DNA of 64,000 nucleotides from Bacteroidota bacterium (GCA_026391795.1 JAPLDI010000028.1:53480-117479); one strand, 5' to 3'; shown: positions 8,584 to 22,701, counted from the stretch's first letter. Notes: generated from the letters alone by a model not told the origin. A program made the numbers and translations.

Positions 8584-9339
8584 ATGCTGCTCGAGGCTTG
8601 TGTTAATTCAGTTGTATCCGCGATAGAAGCGCAGAAAGGCGGTGCCGACCGTGTGGAGCTTTGTGAGAATATGCTTGAAGGAGGCTGTACGCCAAGTGCC
8701 GGGGCAATACAATCTGCCCGGCAGCACATTCACATCGGGCTGTTCGTGATGATCCGTCCGCGGGGCAGAGATTTTAATTACAATAGCATTGAGTTCGAGA
8801 TCATGAAACAGGATGTAAGGTGTGCAAAGGAGCTGGGCGCTGACGGGGTTGTTTTCGGGATCCTTAATCCGGACGGGACGATTGACAAGGAACGGATGGA
8901 GCAGCTGGTAAACCTGGCACGACCGATGGGCATCACCTGCCACCGGGCGTTTGACATGACCCGTGATGCTTATGAAGCCCTGAATGATCTGATCAGCCTT
9001 GGTATTGACCGTATCCTTACTTCCGGTCAGAGCGACAGCGCTTTGCTGGGAGCCCCGCTGATACGGGAATTGATCGAAAAGGCTCACGGCAGAATCATTC
9101 TGATGCCCGGCCATGGCATAAAAGAGAATAACCTCGAACAGGCAATCCGCGAAACCGGTGCAGATGAGTTCCATCTCTATCTCACGAAAAATGTAAAAAC
9201 AAACATGCAGTTTACCCGTGAGGATGTAAAAATGGGCAAACCTGAACTCTCCGAATATGACACCAGTGTTGTTGATTGGAAAAGGGTTGCGGAGGCCAGG
9301 AAAATAATTACGAATTTTGAACCAGGGATTGAGGGGAAA

Positions 9340-9348
<9 letters not shown>
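8584..9348 (+). CDS. cutC: CutC family protein (copper homeostasis protein)
   Basis: 254 residues with a TIM-barrel fold. The opening LLEACVNSVVSAIEAQKGGA with RVELCENMLEGGCTPS, then MIRPRGRDF and a later CHRAFDM, are diagnostic of CutC. The family was linked to copper tolerance, but its biochemical activity is unsettled. The last codons (K-S-L-stop) are formed by the 9-mer repeat that follows, so the natural C-terminus may have been altered by repeat expansion. It is followed after the repeat by the glycan-degradation genes on the same strand. Confidence 0.92.
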
Positions 9349-12639
<3,291 letters not shown>

Positions 12640-12655
12640 TAATAATTAATAACAG

Positions 12656-13774
12656 ATGATGATCCCTGTTGATTTGTCTGCCCTTCCCGGAATATTCGCT
12701 CAATTCAGTGCCGAAGGATCCTATACAACTGCTTCAAGGATCGGGACCGGGCACATCAACGATACTTTCCACGTCCTGACAAATGATCCGGCAATCAGCT
12801 TCATTCTGCAGAGGATCAACCCGGATGTTTTCAAGGATATCCCCGGCCTGATGAATAATATCGGGATCGTTACACGTCATCTTGAAAACAAGATCCTGTC
12901 GGGAGATCCCTATGCAGCCTCTTTTTCCATCCTTCGCCTGATCCCCGCCACGAATCAGGAACTTTATGTCACAGATGACCAGCGAAACTGTTGGAGGTTG
13001 TACAATTTCATCCAGGGAACATCAAGCCATGATGTCGTTGAAAACCCGGAAATGGCATACAGGGGCGGAAAGGCTTTCGGTCTTTTCCAGCATCTTACTT
13101 CTGATATTTCGAATGAAACACTGAAAGAGACCATTCCCTATTTTCATAATATTGAAAAACGGCTGGAAACGTTTCAGATTGTTGTTCGGAATGACACTGA
13201 AGGCAGAGTGAGAGAGGTGGCCCGTGAAATCGAATTTGTGAAAACCCGGGAGAATGAGATGAGACTGATGCAGAACCTGGTCGGCGATGGAACGATCCCG
13301 GTGAGGGTCACGCATAACGACACCAAGTTCAACAACATTCTTTTCGACAAACACAACCAGGCAGTCTGCATTGTAGATCTGGATACGGTAATGCCCGGAA
13401 CGGTGCTGTATGATTTCGGGGATGCCATCCGCACGGGGGCAAATCGTGCTGCTGAAGACGAGAAAGATCTGACAAAAATCACCCTTGACCTTGACCTGTT
13501 CCATGAATACACCCGGGGATACCTTGAAACAGCCGGCCGTTTTCTAAGCCCGGTAGAGATCTCTCACCTTGCTTTTTCAGCAAAATTCATGACCTTCATC
13601 ATCGGGATCCGGTTCCTTACCGATTACATCGACGGAGATCACTACTACCGTATCCTGTTTCCCGGTCACAACCTGCAGCGGGCACGTTCCCAGTTCAGGT
13701 TACTTGAAACCATGGAAGGACACTTTGAAGAGATGAAGGAAATTGTCAACAAGGCATTAGGTATTAGGCATTAG
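12656..13774 (+). CDS. Phosphotransferase of the N-acetylhexosamine 1-kinase (NahK) type
   Basis: 372 residues with an aminoglycoside phosphotransferase/choline kinase fold. The catalytic loop is THNDTKFNNILFD with the probable base D222, and the metal-binding segment is CIVDLDTVMPGTVLYDFGDA; both match NahK-like kinases that phosphorylate GlcNAc/GalNAc at C1. The N-terminus shows IGTGHINDTFHV, the nucleotide-binding strand pair. It starts 16 bp after the beta-galactosidase gene and precedes a GH20 hexosaminidase, which supports a role in capturing released amino sugars. The last residues (GIRH) are encoded by an ATTAGGCATTAGG repeat. The substrate is inferred from motif and neighbours. Confidence 0.85.
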   Translation: MMIPVDLSALPGIFAQFSAEGSYTTASRIGTGHINDTFHVLTNDPAISFILQRINPDVFKDIPGLMNNIGIVTRHLENKILSGDPYAASFSILRLIPATNQELYVTDDQRNCWRLYNFIQGTSSHDVVENPEMAYRGGKAFGLFQHLTSDISNETLKETIPYFHNIEKRLETFQIVVRNDTEGRVREVAREIEFVKTRENEMRLMQNLVGDGTIPVRVTHNDTKFNNILFDKHNQAVCIVDLDTVMPGTVLYDFGDAIRTGANRAAEDEKDLTKITLDLDLFHEYTRGYLETAGRFLSPVEISHLAFSAKFMTFIIGIRFLTDYIDGDHYYRILFPGHNLQRARSQFRLLETMEGHFEEMKEIVNKALGIRH

Positions 13775-13843
13775 GCATTAGGGAGAATTCAGTATCTCAC
13801 ATCTCACATCCCACATCCCACATCCCACATCGCGTATCTTCCC
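13760..13843. repeat. Compound low-complexity tract (GGCATTAGGTATTA and CACATCCCACAT units)
   Basis: Two short-unit repeats in tandem: ATTAGGCATTAGG, which encodes the end of the upstream kinase gene, then (CACATCTC/CACATCCC)n. It separates the kinase gene from the GH20 gene. Confidence 0.8.
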
Positions 13844-13921
13844 GTCCGGTCACTGTTTGAAATTTTTCCCTTCATCTTAACCAAAAAACCCGTAAGTTTG
13901 ATCACTGAAAATGTATCTTAT

Positions 13922-16270
13922 ATGCTGAAAAAAATTATCCTCTCCGTCCTTTTTCTTTCGTTCCTCTGCCTCTCCGGAAAAACCGAAAATCCTGCTGTTT
14001 CCATCATACCCAAGCCCGTCAAGGTAAAACCGGGAACCGGCAGTTTTCTCATTAACGACCATACCCGGCTGCTCTTCGCAGCGGGTGATGAACAGGCGAT
14101 GAACACGGCACGGCTGTTTGCCGGTCAGCTCCAGCTGGCAGGCGGACCTGTGCTGACTGCACTTGGAGTCAGCACCGATTATAAAAATATCCCGGGCATC
14201 ATTTTCATTATTAAAAAAGAGAGCCCGATTCCTGCAGAGGGTTATGTGCTTTCAGTTACGAAGAGCAACATCCTTATTGAAGGAGGAGATGGCGCCGGCC
14301 TGTTTTACGGGATGCAAACCCTCCTTCAGCTATTGCCCCCTGAGATCTTCGCTTCCAAAGCCCTTCAACCCGGCAACAACTGGAGCATTCCCTGTATCAC
14401 CATCCGGGATCATCCCCGTTTTCCTTATCGCGGTATGCACCTTGATGTATCCCGTCATTTTTTCCCGAAAGAATTTGTCATGAAGTACATTGATCTGATC
14501 GCTTCATTCAAGATGAATACATTCCATTGGCACCTTACCGATGACAATGGCTGGAGGATCGAGATCAGGAAATACCCGAAACTCATGCAGACCTCGGCAT
14601 GGCATGTTGACAGGGAAAACCTGCCCTGGAATGAGCGCCCCCCTCAAAAGGAGGGAGAAAGGGCCACCTACGGCGGGTACTATACCCAGGATGAGATCCG
14701 GGAAGTGGTTGAATATGCAAAAAAGAGATATGTCACGATCATCCCGGAGATTGAGATGCCTGCACATGCGGTGGCACTGCTTGCCGCATATCCTCAATTT
14801 TCATGCACTGGCGGACCCTTTACTGTGCCCCCGGGAAGTTACTGGCCAAATACCGACATCCTCTGTGCAGGCAACGACTCCACCTTTACTTTTCTTGAAG
14901 ACGTGCTTACGGAGGTCATCGGGCTTTTCCCTTCAAAATACATCCATATCGGTGGGGATGAAGCAGATAAAACCCGATGGAAAGAATGTCCGAAATGCCA
15001 GGCGAGGATCAAGGCAGAAGGACTCAAGGATGAGAAGGAACTTCAGAGTTACTTTGTAAAACGCATCGAAAAGTTCCTGATCTCGAAAAACCGGAAGATG
15101 ATCGGGTGGGATGAGATCCTTGAAGGCGGCCTTGCCCCGGAAGCAACCGTCATGTCGTGGCGCGGGGTTGAAGGAGGGATCGCCGCTGCACGCATGGGGC
15201 ATGATGTGGTGATGACACCGGGTACACATTGTTATTTTGATTATTACCAGGCAAATCCTAAAACAGAACCCAAAGCCATCGGAGGCTATATCACCTTAAA
15301 GAAAGTCTATTCCTATGAACCCATTCCCGGTGAACTTACAAAAGAGGAGGCCAAATACATCCTCGGGGCACAGGGGAATCTCTGGACCGAGTTCATTGCA
15401 ACGCCCGAACATGCAGAATACATGGCCATACCCAGGATGATCGCGCTGGCAGAAGTGACCTGGACACCAAAAAGCCTAAAGAACTGGATTGACTTCAGAA
15501 AACGGATGGACACGGAATTCAGGCGGCTTGACCTGCTGAAAGTAAATTACTGCAAAGGAACCGATAAAGTTGAGATCACCACCTGTTTCGACAAGAGTAC
15601 CCGGTCGATAAAGTACATGTTTGAATCGGAACAGCCCGGATACCCGATCGTGTATACCCTCGACGGGAATGACCCGACACCGTCATCGTCAGTCTATAGC
15701 GGACCCATCGCGATCAACCGGAATGCCTATATTAAAACCGGTCTGCTGCAGGATGGAAAGGTGGGAGGCCTGACAGAGCGGACGTACATCTTCCATAAAG
15801 CCATCGGAAAAAAGGTCCGGTATCTTGAGCCTTACAGTTACCGTTATACCGCCGGCGGGGATGAGGCATTAGTGGATGGCTTGCGGGGAACAGCCGACTT
15901 CCGCCAGGGAAACTGGCAGGGATTTCTCGGAAATAACATGGATGTGATCATCGACCTGGGAAGTATTCAGCCGGTGAGGACGGTTTTTGTCACCTTCCTG
16001 CAAAGCACGAAAAGCTGGATCTTCTTTCCCGATTCCGTAACCTTCTCCTTGTCGGCCAACGGCAAAAAATTTCATTCCATCAATGAGCAATTGAATACGG
16101 ATCCGAAAAAGATTGACGAGACGGTTATCAAGCAATTCTCGCAAACCTTCCCCGACACGCCTGTCAGGTATGTCCGTGTGCGTGCAAAAAGCACTGGAGT
16201 TTGCCCGCCCTGGCATGAAGGAAAGGGAGAACCCTGCTGGCTGTTTGCAGATGAGATTGCGGTTTTCTAG
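13922..16270 (+). CDS. Secreted beta-N-acetylhexosaminidase, glycoside hydrolase family 20
   Basis: About 782 residues from the ATG that starts the signal peptide (MLKKIILSVLFLSFLCL); an ATG eight codons upstream would spoil it. Order: GH20b N-terminal domain (to about residue 150), catalytic TIM barrel beginning FPYRGMHLDVSRHFFP, with the catalytic Asp-Glu pair in HIGGDEADKTRW (codons 14957-14962), a chitobiase/hexosaminidase C-terminal domain (YTLDGNDPTPSSSVYSG) and a C-terminal F5/8-type carbohydrate-binding module. The enzyme removes terminal GlcNAc or GalNAc by substrate-assisted catalysis. A TAAGTTTG element at 13893-13900 may be a -7 box for separate transcription. Confidence 0.93.
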   Translation: MLKKIILSVLFLSFLCLSGKTENPAVSIIPKPVKVKPGTGSFLINDHTRLLFAAGDEQAMNTARLFAGQLQLAGGPVLTALGVSTDYKNIPGIIFIIKKESPIPAEGYVLSVTKSNILIEGGDGAGLFYGMQTLLQLLPPEIFASKALQPGNNWSIPCITIRDHPRFPYRGMHLDVSRHFFPKEFVMKYIDLIASFKMNTFHWHLTDDNGWRIEIRKYPKLMQTSAWHVDRENLPWNERPPQKEGERATYGGYYTQDEIREVVEYAKKRYVTIIPEIEMPAHAVALLAAYPQFSCTGGPFTVPPGSYWPNTDILCAGNDSTFTFLEDVLTEVIGLFPSKYIHIGGDEADKTRWKECPKCQARIKAEGLKDEKELQSYFVKRIEKFLISKNRKMIGWDEILEGGLAPEATVMSWRGVEGGIAAARMGHDVVMTPGTHCYFDYYQANPKTEPKAIGGYITLKKVYSYEPIPGELTKEEAKYILGAQGNLWTEFIATPEHAEYMAIPRMIALAEVTWTPKSLKNWIDFRKRMDTEFRRLDLLKVNYCKGTDKVEITTCFDKSTRSIKYMFESEQPGYPIVYTLDGNDPTPSSSVYSGPIAINRNAYIKTGLLQDGKVGGLTERTYIFHKAIGKKVRYLEPYSYRYTAGGDEALVDGLRGTADFRQGNWQGFLGNNMDVIIDLGSIQPVRTVFVTFLQSTKSWIFFPDSVTFSLSANGKKFHSINEQLNTDPKKIDETVIKQFSQTFPDTPVRYVRVRAKSTGVCPPWHEGKGEPCWLFADEIAVF

Positions 16271-16335
16271 GTATTTGGTGTTAGGGGTTAGGTTATTGGA
16301 TTTCAAAATAACGAATACCCAATACCTGATTTCAT
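16271..16335. repeat. GGTATTTGGTGTTAGG / ACCCAATACC low-complexity tract
   Basis: Short gap between the convergent GH20 and frr genes filled by the CCTAATACCC-type repeat, in both orientations (GGTGTTAGGGGTTAGG, then AATACCCAATACC). The two arms could pair as a weak bidirectional hairpin, but no T tract is seen. Confidence 0.6.
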
Positions 16336-16899
16336 TTATACAGTTAAAATATCCTTCTCCTTCGTTTCCAATATTTTATCCACTTTGCTGATATGCTCAT
16401 CGGTCAGTTTCTGAATATCCAGTTCGAGTTTATCGACTTCATCTTCAGGTACTCCGTCTTTCTTGAGTTGCTTTGCAGTATCATTGGCCAGCCGGCGGAT
16501 GTTGCGGATGCTGATCTTGGCATTTTCGGCTTCCGCCTTTGCTTTCCTGACCAGGTCCCTGCGCCTCTCCTCAGTAAGTGAAGGAACGATGATCCGAAGG
16601 ATCTCGCCTTCATTTTTTGGATTAAACCCCAGATTGGCAGCGAGAATAGCCTTTTCGATGAGTCCGAGCACACTTTTATCCCAGGGCTGAACGATGATCT
16701 GCCGTGCATCCGGTGTGCTGACGTTTGCAGCCTGATCGATGGGCGTCATCGCACCGTAATAATCGATCTTGACTCCTTCCAGCATCTGAGGACTGGCTTT
16801 TCCGGCACGTACTTTCTGAAGTTCCTTTTCCAAATGGAGGACGGCATTGTGCATTCCTTCCTTCGCTTCTTCAATCGTAAATTCAATCTCTTCGTGCAT
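16336..16899 (-). CDS. frr: Ribosome recycling factor
   Basis: 187 residues, the usual length. It splits post-termination ribosomes together with EF-G. Diagnostic segments are LQKVRAGKASPQMLEGVKID near the start of the helical bundle, the INVQPWD-like stretch IIVQPWDKSVLGLIEKAI, and LTEERRRDLVRKAK in the last long helices. It lies 101 bp downstream of pyrH on the same strand, a classic pairing. Confidence 0.96.
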   Translation of the reverse strand: MHEEIEFTIEEAKEGMHNAVLHLEKELQKVRAGKASPQMLEGVKIDYYGAMTPIDQAANVSTPDARQIIVQPWDKSVLGLIEKAILAANLGFNPKNEGEILRIIVPSLTEERRRDLVRKAKAEAENAKISIRNIRRLANDTAKQLKKDGVPEDEVDKLELDIQKLTDEHISKVDKILETKEKDILTV

Positions 16900-16910
16900 A
16901 GTATTAAATT

Positions 16911-17000
16911 TTAGCTGATGAGCTGATCTGACGAGCTGATGAGCTTAAACTTTATGAACTTTACAATTTTAACCTTCAATTCGTAATCCCTAATTCGTAA
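16911..17000. repeat. GAGCTGATGA repeat joined to 9-mer and AATTCGTAATT units
   Basis: The gap between pyrH and frr consists of AGCTGATGAGCTGATCTGACG-like units, then AACTTTATGAACTTTAC, then CGTAATCCCTAATTCGTAAT. Three of the repeat families of this genome are joined here in 90 bases. Confidence 0.75.
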
Positions 17001-17705
17001 TTAGCTAACCAATGTTCCGATCTGCTCTCCTTTAATTATTTTACTGAGGTTGCCTTTCACATTCATATTGAAAACCAGAACAGGAAGATTGTTTTCCCTG
17101 CAGAGCGTGAATGCGGTCAGGTCCATGATCTTCAATCCTTTGTCATACGCCTCGTCAAATGAAAGGGTCTCATATTTAACAGCTTTTGGATCTTTTTCAG
17201 GATCAGCGGAGTAAACGCCATCCACACGGGTACCCTTCAGGATGATCTCCGCGTTTATCTCAAGAGCACGCAAGGCGGAAGCGGAATCAGTTGTAAAATA
17301 TGGATTTCCGGTGCCTCCTGCAATGATTACCACAAATCCCTGGTCGAGGGATTCCACTGCTCTTCTTCCGCTCATGCGCTCGCATACCGGATCAATCGCC
17401 AAACCGGAGAGTACTTTTGAGCGGATCCCGAGTCGTGTGAAAGCATCCTGCAGCGCCATGCTGTTGATCACCGTGGCAAGCATACCCATGTAGTCACCCT
17501 GTACACGATCGGTACCGCCGGTTGTTCCCTGGAGACCACGGAAAATATTTCCGCCTCCGATCACGATGGCAATCTGGATCTTTGCATCCACGGCAGCTTT
17601 TATCTCCTCTGCATACTCCAAAAGTCTTCCGGGGTCAATGCCGTACTGCTGTTCTCCCTGCAGCGCTTCGCCGCTTAGTTTCAATAAGATGCGCTTGAAT
17701 TTCAT
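17001..17705 (-). CDS. pyrH: UMP kinase
   Basis: A 234-residue amino acid kinase family enzyme that converts UMP to UDP. The N-terminus FKRILLKLSGEALQGEQQYG holds the phosphate-binding Lys/Gly loop. IAIVIGGGNIFRGLQG is the second glycine-rich loop, and GTGNPYFTTDSASALRALEI forms the UMP-binding region. Hexameric, feedback-regulated bacterial UMP kinases share this pattern. It sits between secA and frr on the minus strand. The stop codon lies at the junction with an AATTCGTAATT repeat. Confidence 0.96.
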   Translation of the reverse strand: MKFKRILLKLSGEALQGEQQYGIDPGRLLEYAEEIKAAVDAKIQIAIVIGGGNIFRGLQGTTGGTDRVQGDYMGMLATVINSMALQDAFTRLGIRSKVLSGLAIDPVCERMSGRRAVESLDQGFVVIIAGGTGNPYFTTDSASALRALEINAEIILKGTRVDGVYSADPEKDPKAVKYETLSFDEAYDKGLKIMDLTAFTLCRENNLPVLVFNMNVKGNLSKIIKGEQIGTLVS

Positions 17706-17721
17706 ACCTGTTTTTTTAGCT

Positions 17722-17844
17722 GATGAGCTATGAACTTTAAGAACTTTATGAACTTTATGAACTTTATAAACTTTATAAACTTTATGAACTTTATGAACTT
17801 TATGAACTTTATGAACTTTATGAACTTTATAAACTTTATAAACT
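17722..17844. repeat. 9-mer tandem repeat (AACTTTATG)n, about 12 copies
   Basis: Units AACTTTATG and AACTTTATA between secA and pyrH, preceded by a GCTGATGAGCT unit. It is the reverse complement type of the tract at 9340-9421. It sits directly upstream of the pyrH start codon, in what would be the secA-pyrH intercistronic RNA. Confidence 0.92.
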
Positions 17845-17849
17845 TTTGG

Positions 17850-20800
17850 TTACAGTCCAACGCCATGGCAGTTTTTATACTTTTTCCCACTACCGCAAGG
17901 ACAGGGGTCGTTCCGGCCAACTTTTTTCTCAACATGGACCGGCTGTGGTTTCGATCTGTCCTGGGTATCCGAATTTGACTGCGACAGGAGATCGGAACGT
18001 TCTTCCTTCAACCGGCTGCGGTCCATTTTCCTCGGACGCTGTGCTTCGTGAACATTGTCAACCTGGATCGGAACATCGGCCTTTATCAGGAAGGAGATGA
18101 TCTCCTTATTTGTACGCTGCACCATTGTCTTGAACAGTTCAAAGGATTCAAACTTATAGATCAGCAAGGGATCTTTCTGTTCGTAGGCTGCATTCTGAAC
18201 CGACTGCTTCAGGTCATCCATTTCACGCAGGTGTTCTTTCCATGCATTATCGATCATCCCCAGGACGATCCCCTTTTCGATGGACAGCGGCACTTCCTTG
18301 CCTTTATCCTCGAGTGCTCTCCGGATGTTGGTGATAACCTGCAAGGTCTTGATACCATCAGTAACCGGGATGGCGATGTTCTCGTATTGCGTCTCATTTT
18401 CAAAAACCTGTTTGATCACCGGAAATGTTTTCTGCGCAATCGCCTCGTTCTTTGCTTTGTAACGCTTGTAAACATGATCGTAAAGGCGGTCAGAAAGCTC
18501 AGAGGTAGTGAGCGACTGGAATTCATTTTCGGTGAAGGGAGAGTCGGTGGCAAATTCGCGGAGAAGTTCCAGTTTGAAGCCTGCAATATCATTTTTCTCC
18601 TGGAAGTCGAGTACGGTCGTCTCGCAAACATCAAAGATCATGTTGCTGATATCTACTGCAAGCCGCTCTCCGAAGAGCGCATGGTGCCGTTTTTTATAGA
18701 TGGCATCACGCTGGATATTCATGACGTCATCGTATTCGAGAAGTCTTTTCCGGATGCCGAAATTATTCTCCTCCACTTTCTTCTGAGCCCGTTCGATCGA
18801 TTTGGTGATCATCGAATGCTGAATGACTTCTCCTTCTTCAATTCCCATCCGGTCCATGATCTTGGCAATACGGTCAGAGCCGAACATGCGCATGAGGTCA
18901 TCTTCAAGGCTGACAAAAAACTGCGAACTGCCCGGATCACCCTGCCGTCCTGCCCGTCCCCGTAACTGCCGGTCGACACGACGAGATTCGTGCCTTTCGG
19001 TGCCGATGATGGCAAGTCCTCCTGCCTCAACAACCCCTTTACCCAGCTTGATATCCGTACCACGGCCGGCCATATTGGTGGCGATGGTCACAGTACCTGC
19101 AGCACCGGCTTCCAGCACAATTTCCGCTTCCTTCTGGTGCAGTTTTGCATTGAGGACATTGTGTTTGATATTCTGGCGCTTGAGCATTCGGCTGAGCAGT
19201 TCGGAGGTCTCAACGGATGTTGTTCCCACAAGCGAAGGCCTTCCGATGGAGATCAGGTGTTCGATCTCCTTGATGACAGCGTTAAATTTTTCCCGTTTTG
19301 TTTTGTAGACCAGGTCCTGCCGGTCATCACGTATCACCGGTTTGTTGGTAGGAATCACCACAACATCCAGTTTGTAGATATCCCATAACTCTCCTGCCTC
19401 TGTTTCAGCGGTACCGGTCATCCCTGCGAGTTTCTTGTACATCCTGAAATAATTCTGCAGGGTGATGGTTGCATAGGTCTGTGTTGCGGCTTCCACCTTC
19501 ACGTTTTCCTTCGCTTCTATAGCCTGGTGAAGTCCTTCCGAGTACCTTCTTCCTTCAAGGATACGCCCGGTTTGCTCATCGACAATCTTGATCTTGTTGT
19601 CCATGATGACATACTCCACATCCTTTTCAAAAAGGGCATAGGCTTTCAACAGCTGGTTAACGGTATGAACCCGTTCCGATTTGATCGAATAATCGATCAT
19701 CATCTGGTTCTTTTTTTCCAGTTTTTCAGATTCAAGAAGATCGGCATGTGCCAGCTCTGCCAGCTCCAATCCGATATCCGGGAGGATGTAGAACGTGGGA
19801 TCGTCATACGATTCAGTGAGGAGGTCGATCCCTTTGTCTGTCAGCTCAATGGTGTTATTTTTTTCATCGATCACAAAGTAAAGCACATCATCGATGACAT
19901 GCATGTTCTTGGATTGTTCCTGCATGAAGAAATTCTCCGTTTTCAGGAGCATGGCCTTGATGCCGGGCTCACTGAGGAATTTGATCAGTGCCTTGTTTTT
20001 CGGAAGTCCGCGGAAGGATCGCAATACCTGTTCTCCCGCTTTTTTCATACTTTCATTGTTATTCTCATCCTCGCTCAAGGCTTTTGCTTCCGCGAGCATT
20101 TTCGTGACAAGGCTCTTTTGCGCATTGTACAACTTAACCACGTTCGGCTTCAGTTCATCAAATGCCTGGTTATCGCCTTTCGGGGTCGGGCCCGAGATGA
20201 TCAGCGGCGTACGCGCATCATCAATCAGAACGGAGTCAACCTCATCAACGATGGTATAGTTATGAACCCGCTGCACCATCTCCTCCGGATTGCTGGTCAT
20301 GTTGTCGCGGAGGTAGTCAAAGCCGAATTCATTGTTCGTTCCGAAAGTGATATCGGCATTATAGGCATTTCGCCGGGCATCCGAATTGGGTTCGTGCCTG
20401 TCGATGCAATCGACCTTCAGTCCGTGAAACTCATACAATACACCCATCCACTCGGAATCGCGTTTGGCCAGGTAATCGTTGACAGTTACAATATGAACTC
20501 CTTTTCCCGGAAGTGCATTCAGGTAAACCGGGAGTGTGGCGACAAGGGTTTTTCCTTCCCCCGTTCCCATCTCCGCGATCTTTCCCTGGTGAAGTACTAC
20601 CCCGCCGATCAGCTGCACATTGTAATGGATCATGTCCCACCGGATCATATTTCCACCGGCAAGCCAGCTCGTTTTGTACCTTGCCATCTCCCCGACGATC
20701 TCCACATTGGCCTTGACAGCGGCAAAATCACGGTCCATCTGGGTGGCCGTCACCTCGACATAATCACTCTCAACAAACCTTCTGGCCGTATCTTTCACAA

Positions 20801-21134
20801 CGGCAAACGCCTCGGGAAGGATCTCGTTCAGGATCTCCTGGGTCAGTTCATAGCTTTCCTTCTCCAGTTTATCAAGCACACCGTACAATTTCTCCTTCTC
20901 ATCGATCTCAATCTCATCAGAATTAAGCTGGGTCCTGACCTCTTCGATCTCTTTTTCCTTGCCTGAAATATGTTCTGCGATCCTTTGTTTAAATTCAACC
21001 GTCTTCTGCCTGAGCTCATCGTTGCTCAGCTTCCTGATTTCCTCGTAGAATTCCAGGGCAGCATCGACCAAAGGAATGATCGTTTTTATATCTCTTTGGG
21101 ATTTGTTTCCCAGAAATTTTTTCAAAAAATCCAT
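17850..21134 (-). CDS. secA: Preprotein translocase ATPase SecA
   Basis: 1,094 residues, longer than E. coli SecA (901) as is usual in Bacteroidota. It is the ATP-driven motor of the Sec translocon. Walker A is [14 protein letters not shown], the DEAD-type Walker B is [20 protein letters not shown], and the second motor domain has [13 protein letters not shown] and [13 protein letters not shown]. The C-terminus carries the zinc-binding [14 protein letters not shown] motif that contacts SecB and phospholipids. A TACTTTTG element lies at 21168-21175 on the minus strand. The gene ends against the 9-mer repeat that precedes pyrH. Confidence 0.97.
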   Translation of the reverse strand: MDFLKKFLGNKSQRDIKTIIPLVDAALEFYEEIRKLSNDELRQKTVEFKQRIAEHISGKEKEIEEVRTQLNSDEIEIDEKEKLYGVLDKLEKESYELTQEILNEILPEAFAVVKDTARRFVESDYVEVTATQMDRDFAAVKANVEIVGEMARYKTSWLAGGNMIRWDMIHYNVQLIGGVVLHQGKIAEMGTGEGKTLVATLPVYLNALPGKGVHIVTVNDYLAKRDSEWMGVLYEFHGLKVDCIDRHEPNSDARRNAYNADITFGTNNEFGFDYLRDNMTSNPEEMVQRVHNYTIVDEVDSVLIDDARTPLIISGPTPKGDNQAFDELKPNVVKLYNAQKSLVTKMLAEAKALSEDENNNESMKKAGEQVLRSFRGLPKNKALIKFLSEPGIKAMLLKTENFFMQEQSKNMHVIDDVLYFVIDEKNNTIELTDKGIDLLTESYDDPTFYILPDIGLELAELAHADLLESEKLEKKNQMMIDYSIKSERVHTVNQLLKAYALFEKDVEYVIMDNKIKIVDEQTGRILEGRRYSEGLHQAIEAKENVKVEAATQTYATITLQNYFRMYKKLAGMTGTAETEAGELWDIYKLDVVVIPTNKPVIRDDRQDLVYKTKREKFNAVIKEIEHLISIGRPSLVGTTSVETSELLSRMLKRQNIKHNVLNAKLHQKEAEIVLEAGAAGTVTIATNMAGRGTDIKLGKGVVEAGGLAIIGTERHESRRVDRQLRGRAGRQGDPGSSQFFVSLEDDLMRMFGSDRIAKIMDRMGIEEGEVIQHSMITKSIERAQKKVEENNFGIRKRLLEYDDVMNIQRDAIYKKRHHALFGERLAVDISNMIFDVCETTVLDFQEKNDIAGFKLELLREFATDSPFTENEFQSLTTSELSDRLYDHVYKRYKAKNEAIAQKTFPVIKQVFENETQYENIAIPVTDGIKTLQVITNIRRALEDKGKEVPLSIEKGIVLGMIDNAWKEHLREMDDLKQSVQNAAYEQKDPLLIYKFESFELFKTMVQRTNKEIISFLIKADVPIQVDNVHEAQRPRKMDRSRLKEERSDLLSQSNSDTQDRSKPQPVHVEKKVGRNDPCPCGSGKKYKNCHGVGL

Positions 21135-21213
21135 CTCATCGTATTTGATAATTCAACAAATGCTAAACAAAAGTAAGCAAATTCCCCCGACAATAATTTT
21201 CAGGCCTTGAATT

Positions 21214-22605
21214 TTAAGGGTTCAGAAGCTTCTCCAGCGATGATTCAAGGCCGGCGTCGGGCAGGTCAGCCGGGTACTGAACGATCCGGCCCTGGCTGTC
21301 GATCAAAACAAACAGGGGGAAGGCCCGTACATCATATTCCCGCAGCAGTCCGAACTCACTGCCAAGATGCAGAAATGTCCAGGAGAAATCCTTTTTCAGG
21401 TTAAGGAAAAAAAGCATCTTCACAAATTCTTTATCGGCGGAGATGCTGACAAAAGTCATGCCGTTCCGGTATTTGTCATACAGCGGCTTGACCATCTCCA
21501 TCTCACTCAGGCACTTTTGGCAGTAGGTTGTCCAAAAGGAAAGAAGGACCGGCTTTCCTCTGAAATCACGAAGCGAGACTTTTTTCCGGTAGCGGTCCTG
21601 AAGGGTGAACTCCGGCGCTGCACTTCCCCGCCGCAGCCGTGTCAGGTATTTTATCAGATCTTCAGCGATGATCCTGTTTTCAGGAAATTTACTATCCCGG
21701 ACAACCAGATTCAACGTGTTTTGAATGCCTGGCTGGGTATAGGCAGGATCGTCGTACATCTCCATCAGGCATCGTAACAGAACCAACTCGCGCAACTGGG
21801 GTTTCCGCAACAAGGTATCCGCCTCCAGCGCCTTCATCAGCACCGGGAAGCTGTTCGGATCCTTCAGCATTCCGGCATAATTCAGAAATTTCAGCGGCCG
21901 GGAAGTTGTTGTAATGTACCTGGAAAAAAATTCCTTAAAGAAATCCATATACTCCACGTTTCCGTAAAGGATCGGTGCATCTGAGAAATATTTCTTTACC
22001 ATGGGGGATTTCCCCATCACATTGGCAACCTGTTCAAGAGAACCAAGTTTGTAACAGGCATAATCATGAAAATAACTCTTTTTCCCGTCTGCGAACTTCC
22101 TGTCCATTTTGACACGGAATGTATCGAGCCGGGCCCTGTCCTTCTCCTGGTAGAGGTAATTGAAGTTCTCCAGGACAAAAACGTTGTATTCCTTGTTGAA
22201 GGACTGTATCAGTGAGTTGAGATCATCGGGTTTGTTCTCAAGGATCGTAATTTCAAGACTCTGTGACTCCACAAACGGATTCACCTCCTGGATCTCATTA
22301 TAATTCAACGGGGCTATCGAAAGATTGTAGGTTCGGCCGGGTTCAATAAAAAGTTCCCCGCGGTGAAAGTCGATAGCCAGGTAGGCGAACAGGATGTGAT
22401 CGGAATTCAGGGTCAGGGTGAAGGATGCAGTTGAATCAACGGTTGCCTGCACAAGCGTCTTCTCAAGCCCCGTAAGGAGATCCAGCGCTGTGATCACTTC
22501 AATTCTTTTTCCCTCTGCACCGGGCGCAGTCCCGGTGATCTTTGTTGTCTGTGCAGCTGCCAGCAGGGAAAAAGGAAAAAAGATGAGGAATAACAATTTC
22601 TTCAT
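21214..22605 (-). CDS. Secreted TlpA-like thiol-disulfide oxidoreductase
   Basis: 463 residues with a signal peptide (MKKLLFLIFFPFSLLAAAQ). The N-terminal ~320 residues resemble the DUF4369-type region common in Bacteroidota thioredoxin-like proteins. A TlpA/AhpC-type thioredoxin domain follows from about 325 (APEFTLQDRYRKKVSLRDFR), with the redox pair C362-Q-K-C365 in FWTTYCQKC and the cis-proline region AFPLFVLID. It probably reduces or isomerises disulfides in the periplasm. It lies downstream of coaD on the same strand, with two repeat tracts between them. Confidence 0.85.
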   Translation of the reverse strand: MKKLLFLIFFPFSLLAAAQTTKITGTAPGAEGKRIEVITALDLLTGLEKTLVQATVDSTASFTLTLNSDHILFAYLAIDFHRGELFIEPGRTYNLSIAPLNYNEIQEVNPFVESQSLEITILENKPDDLNSLIQSFNKEYNVFVLENFNYLYQEKDRARLDTFRVKMDRKFADGKKSYFHDYACYKLGSLEQVANVMGKSPMVKKYFSDAPILYGNVEYMDFFKEFFSRYITTTSRPLKFLNYAGMLKDPNSFPVLMKALEADTLLRKPQLRELVLLRCLMEMYDDPAYTQPGIQNTLNLVVRDSKFPENRIIAEDLIKYLTRLRRGSAAPEFTLQDRYRKKVSLRDFRGKPVLLSFWTTYCQKCLSEMEMVKPLYDKYRNGMTFVSISADKEFVKMLFFLNLKKDFSWTFLHLGSEFGLLREYDVRAFPLFVLIDSQGRIVQYPADLPDAGLESSLEKLLNP

Positions 22606-22625
22606 TCAGGCAGGATTGGCAACAG

Positions 22626-22697
22626 ATACTGGATGCTGGATACTGGATGCTGGATGCTGGATGCTGGATGCTGGATACTGGATGCTGGATGCTGGAT
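22626..22697. repeat. Heptamer tandem repeat (TGCTGGA/TACTGGA)n, about 10 copies
   Basis: The same heptamer and the same strand as the array at 8281-8493, with TACTGGA variants. It starts 20 bp upstream of the start codon of the thioredoxin-like gene (minus strand), so relative to that gene it reads TCCAGCA. Confidence 0.93.
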
Positions 22698-22701
22698 CAT
22701 T

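Noticed and set aside
17702..17978. Open frames across the 9-mer tract (NFMNFINF and KFIKFI types)
   Set aside because: They are generated by a 9-bp unit on both strands and overlap the secA 3' end. No independent support.
19527..20966. 479-residue frame antisense to secA
   Set aside because: It lies entirely inside secA, which has all SecA motifs. The antisense product resembles no known family and follows from codon composition.
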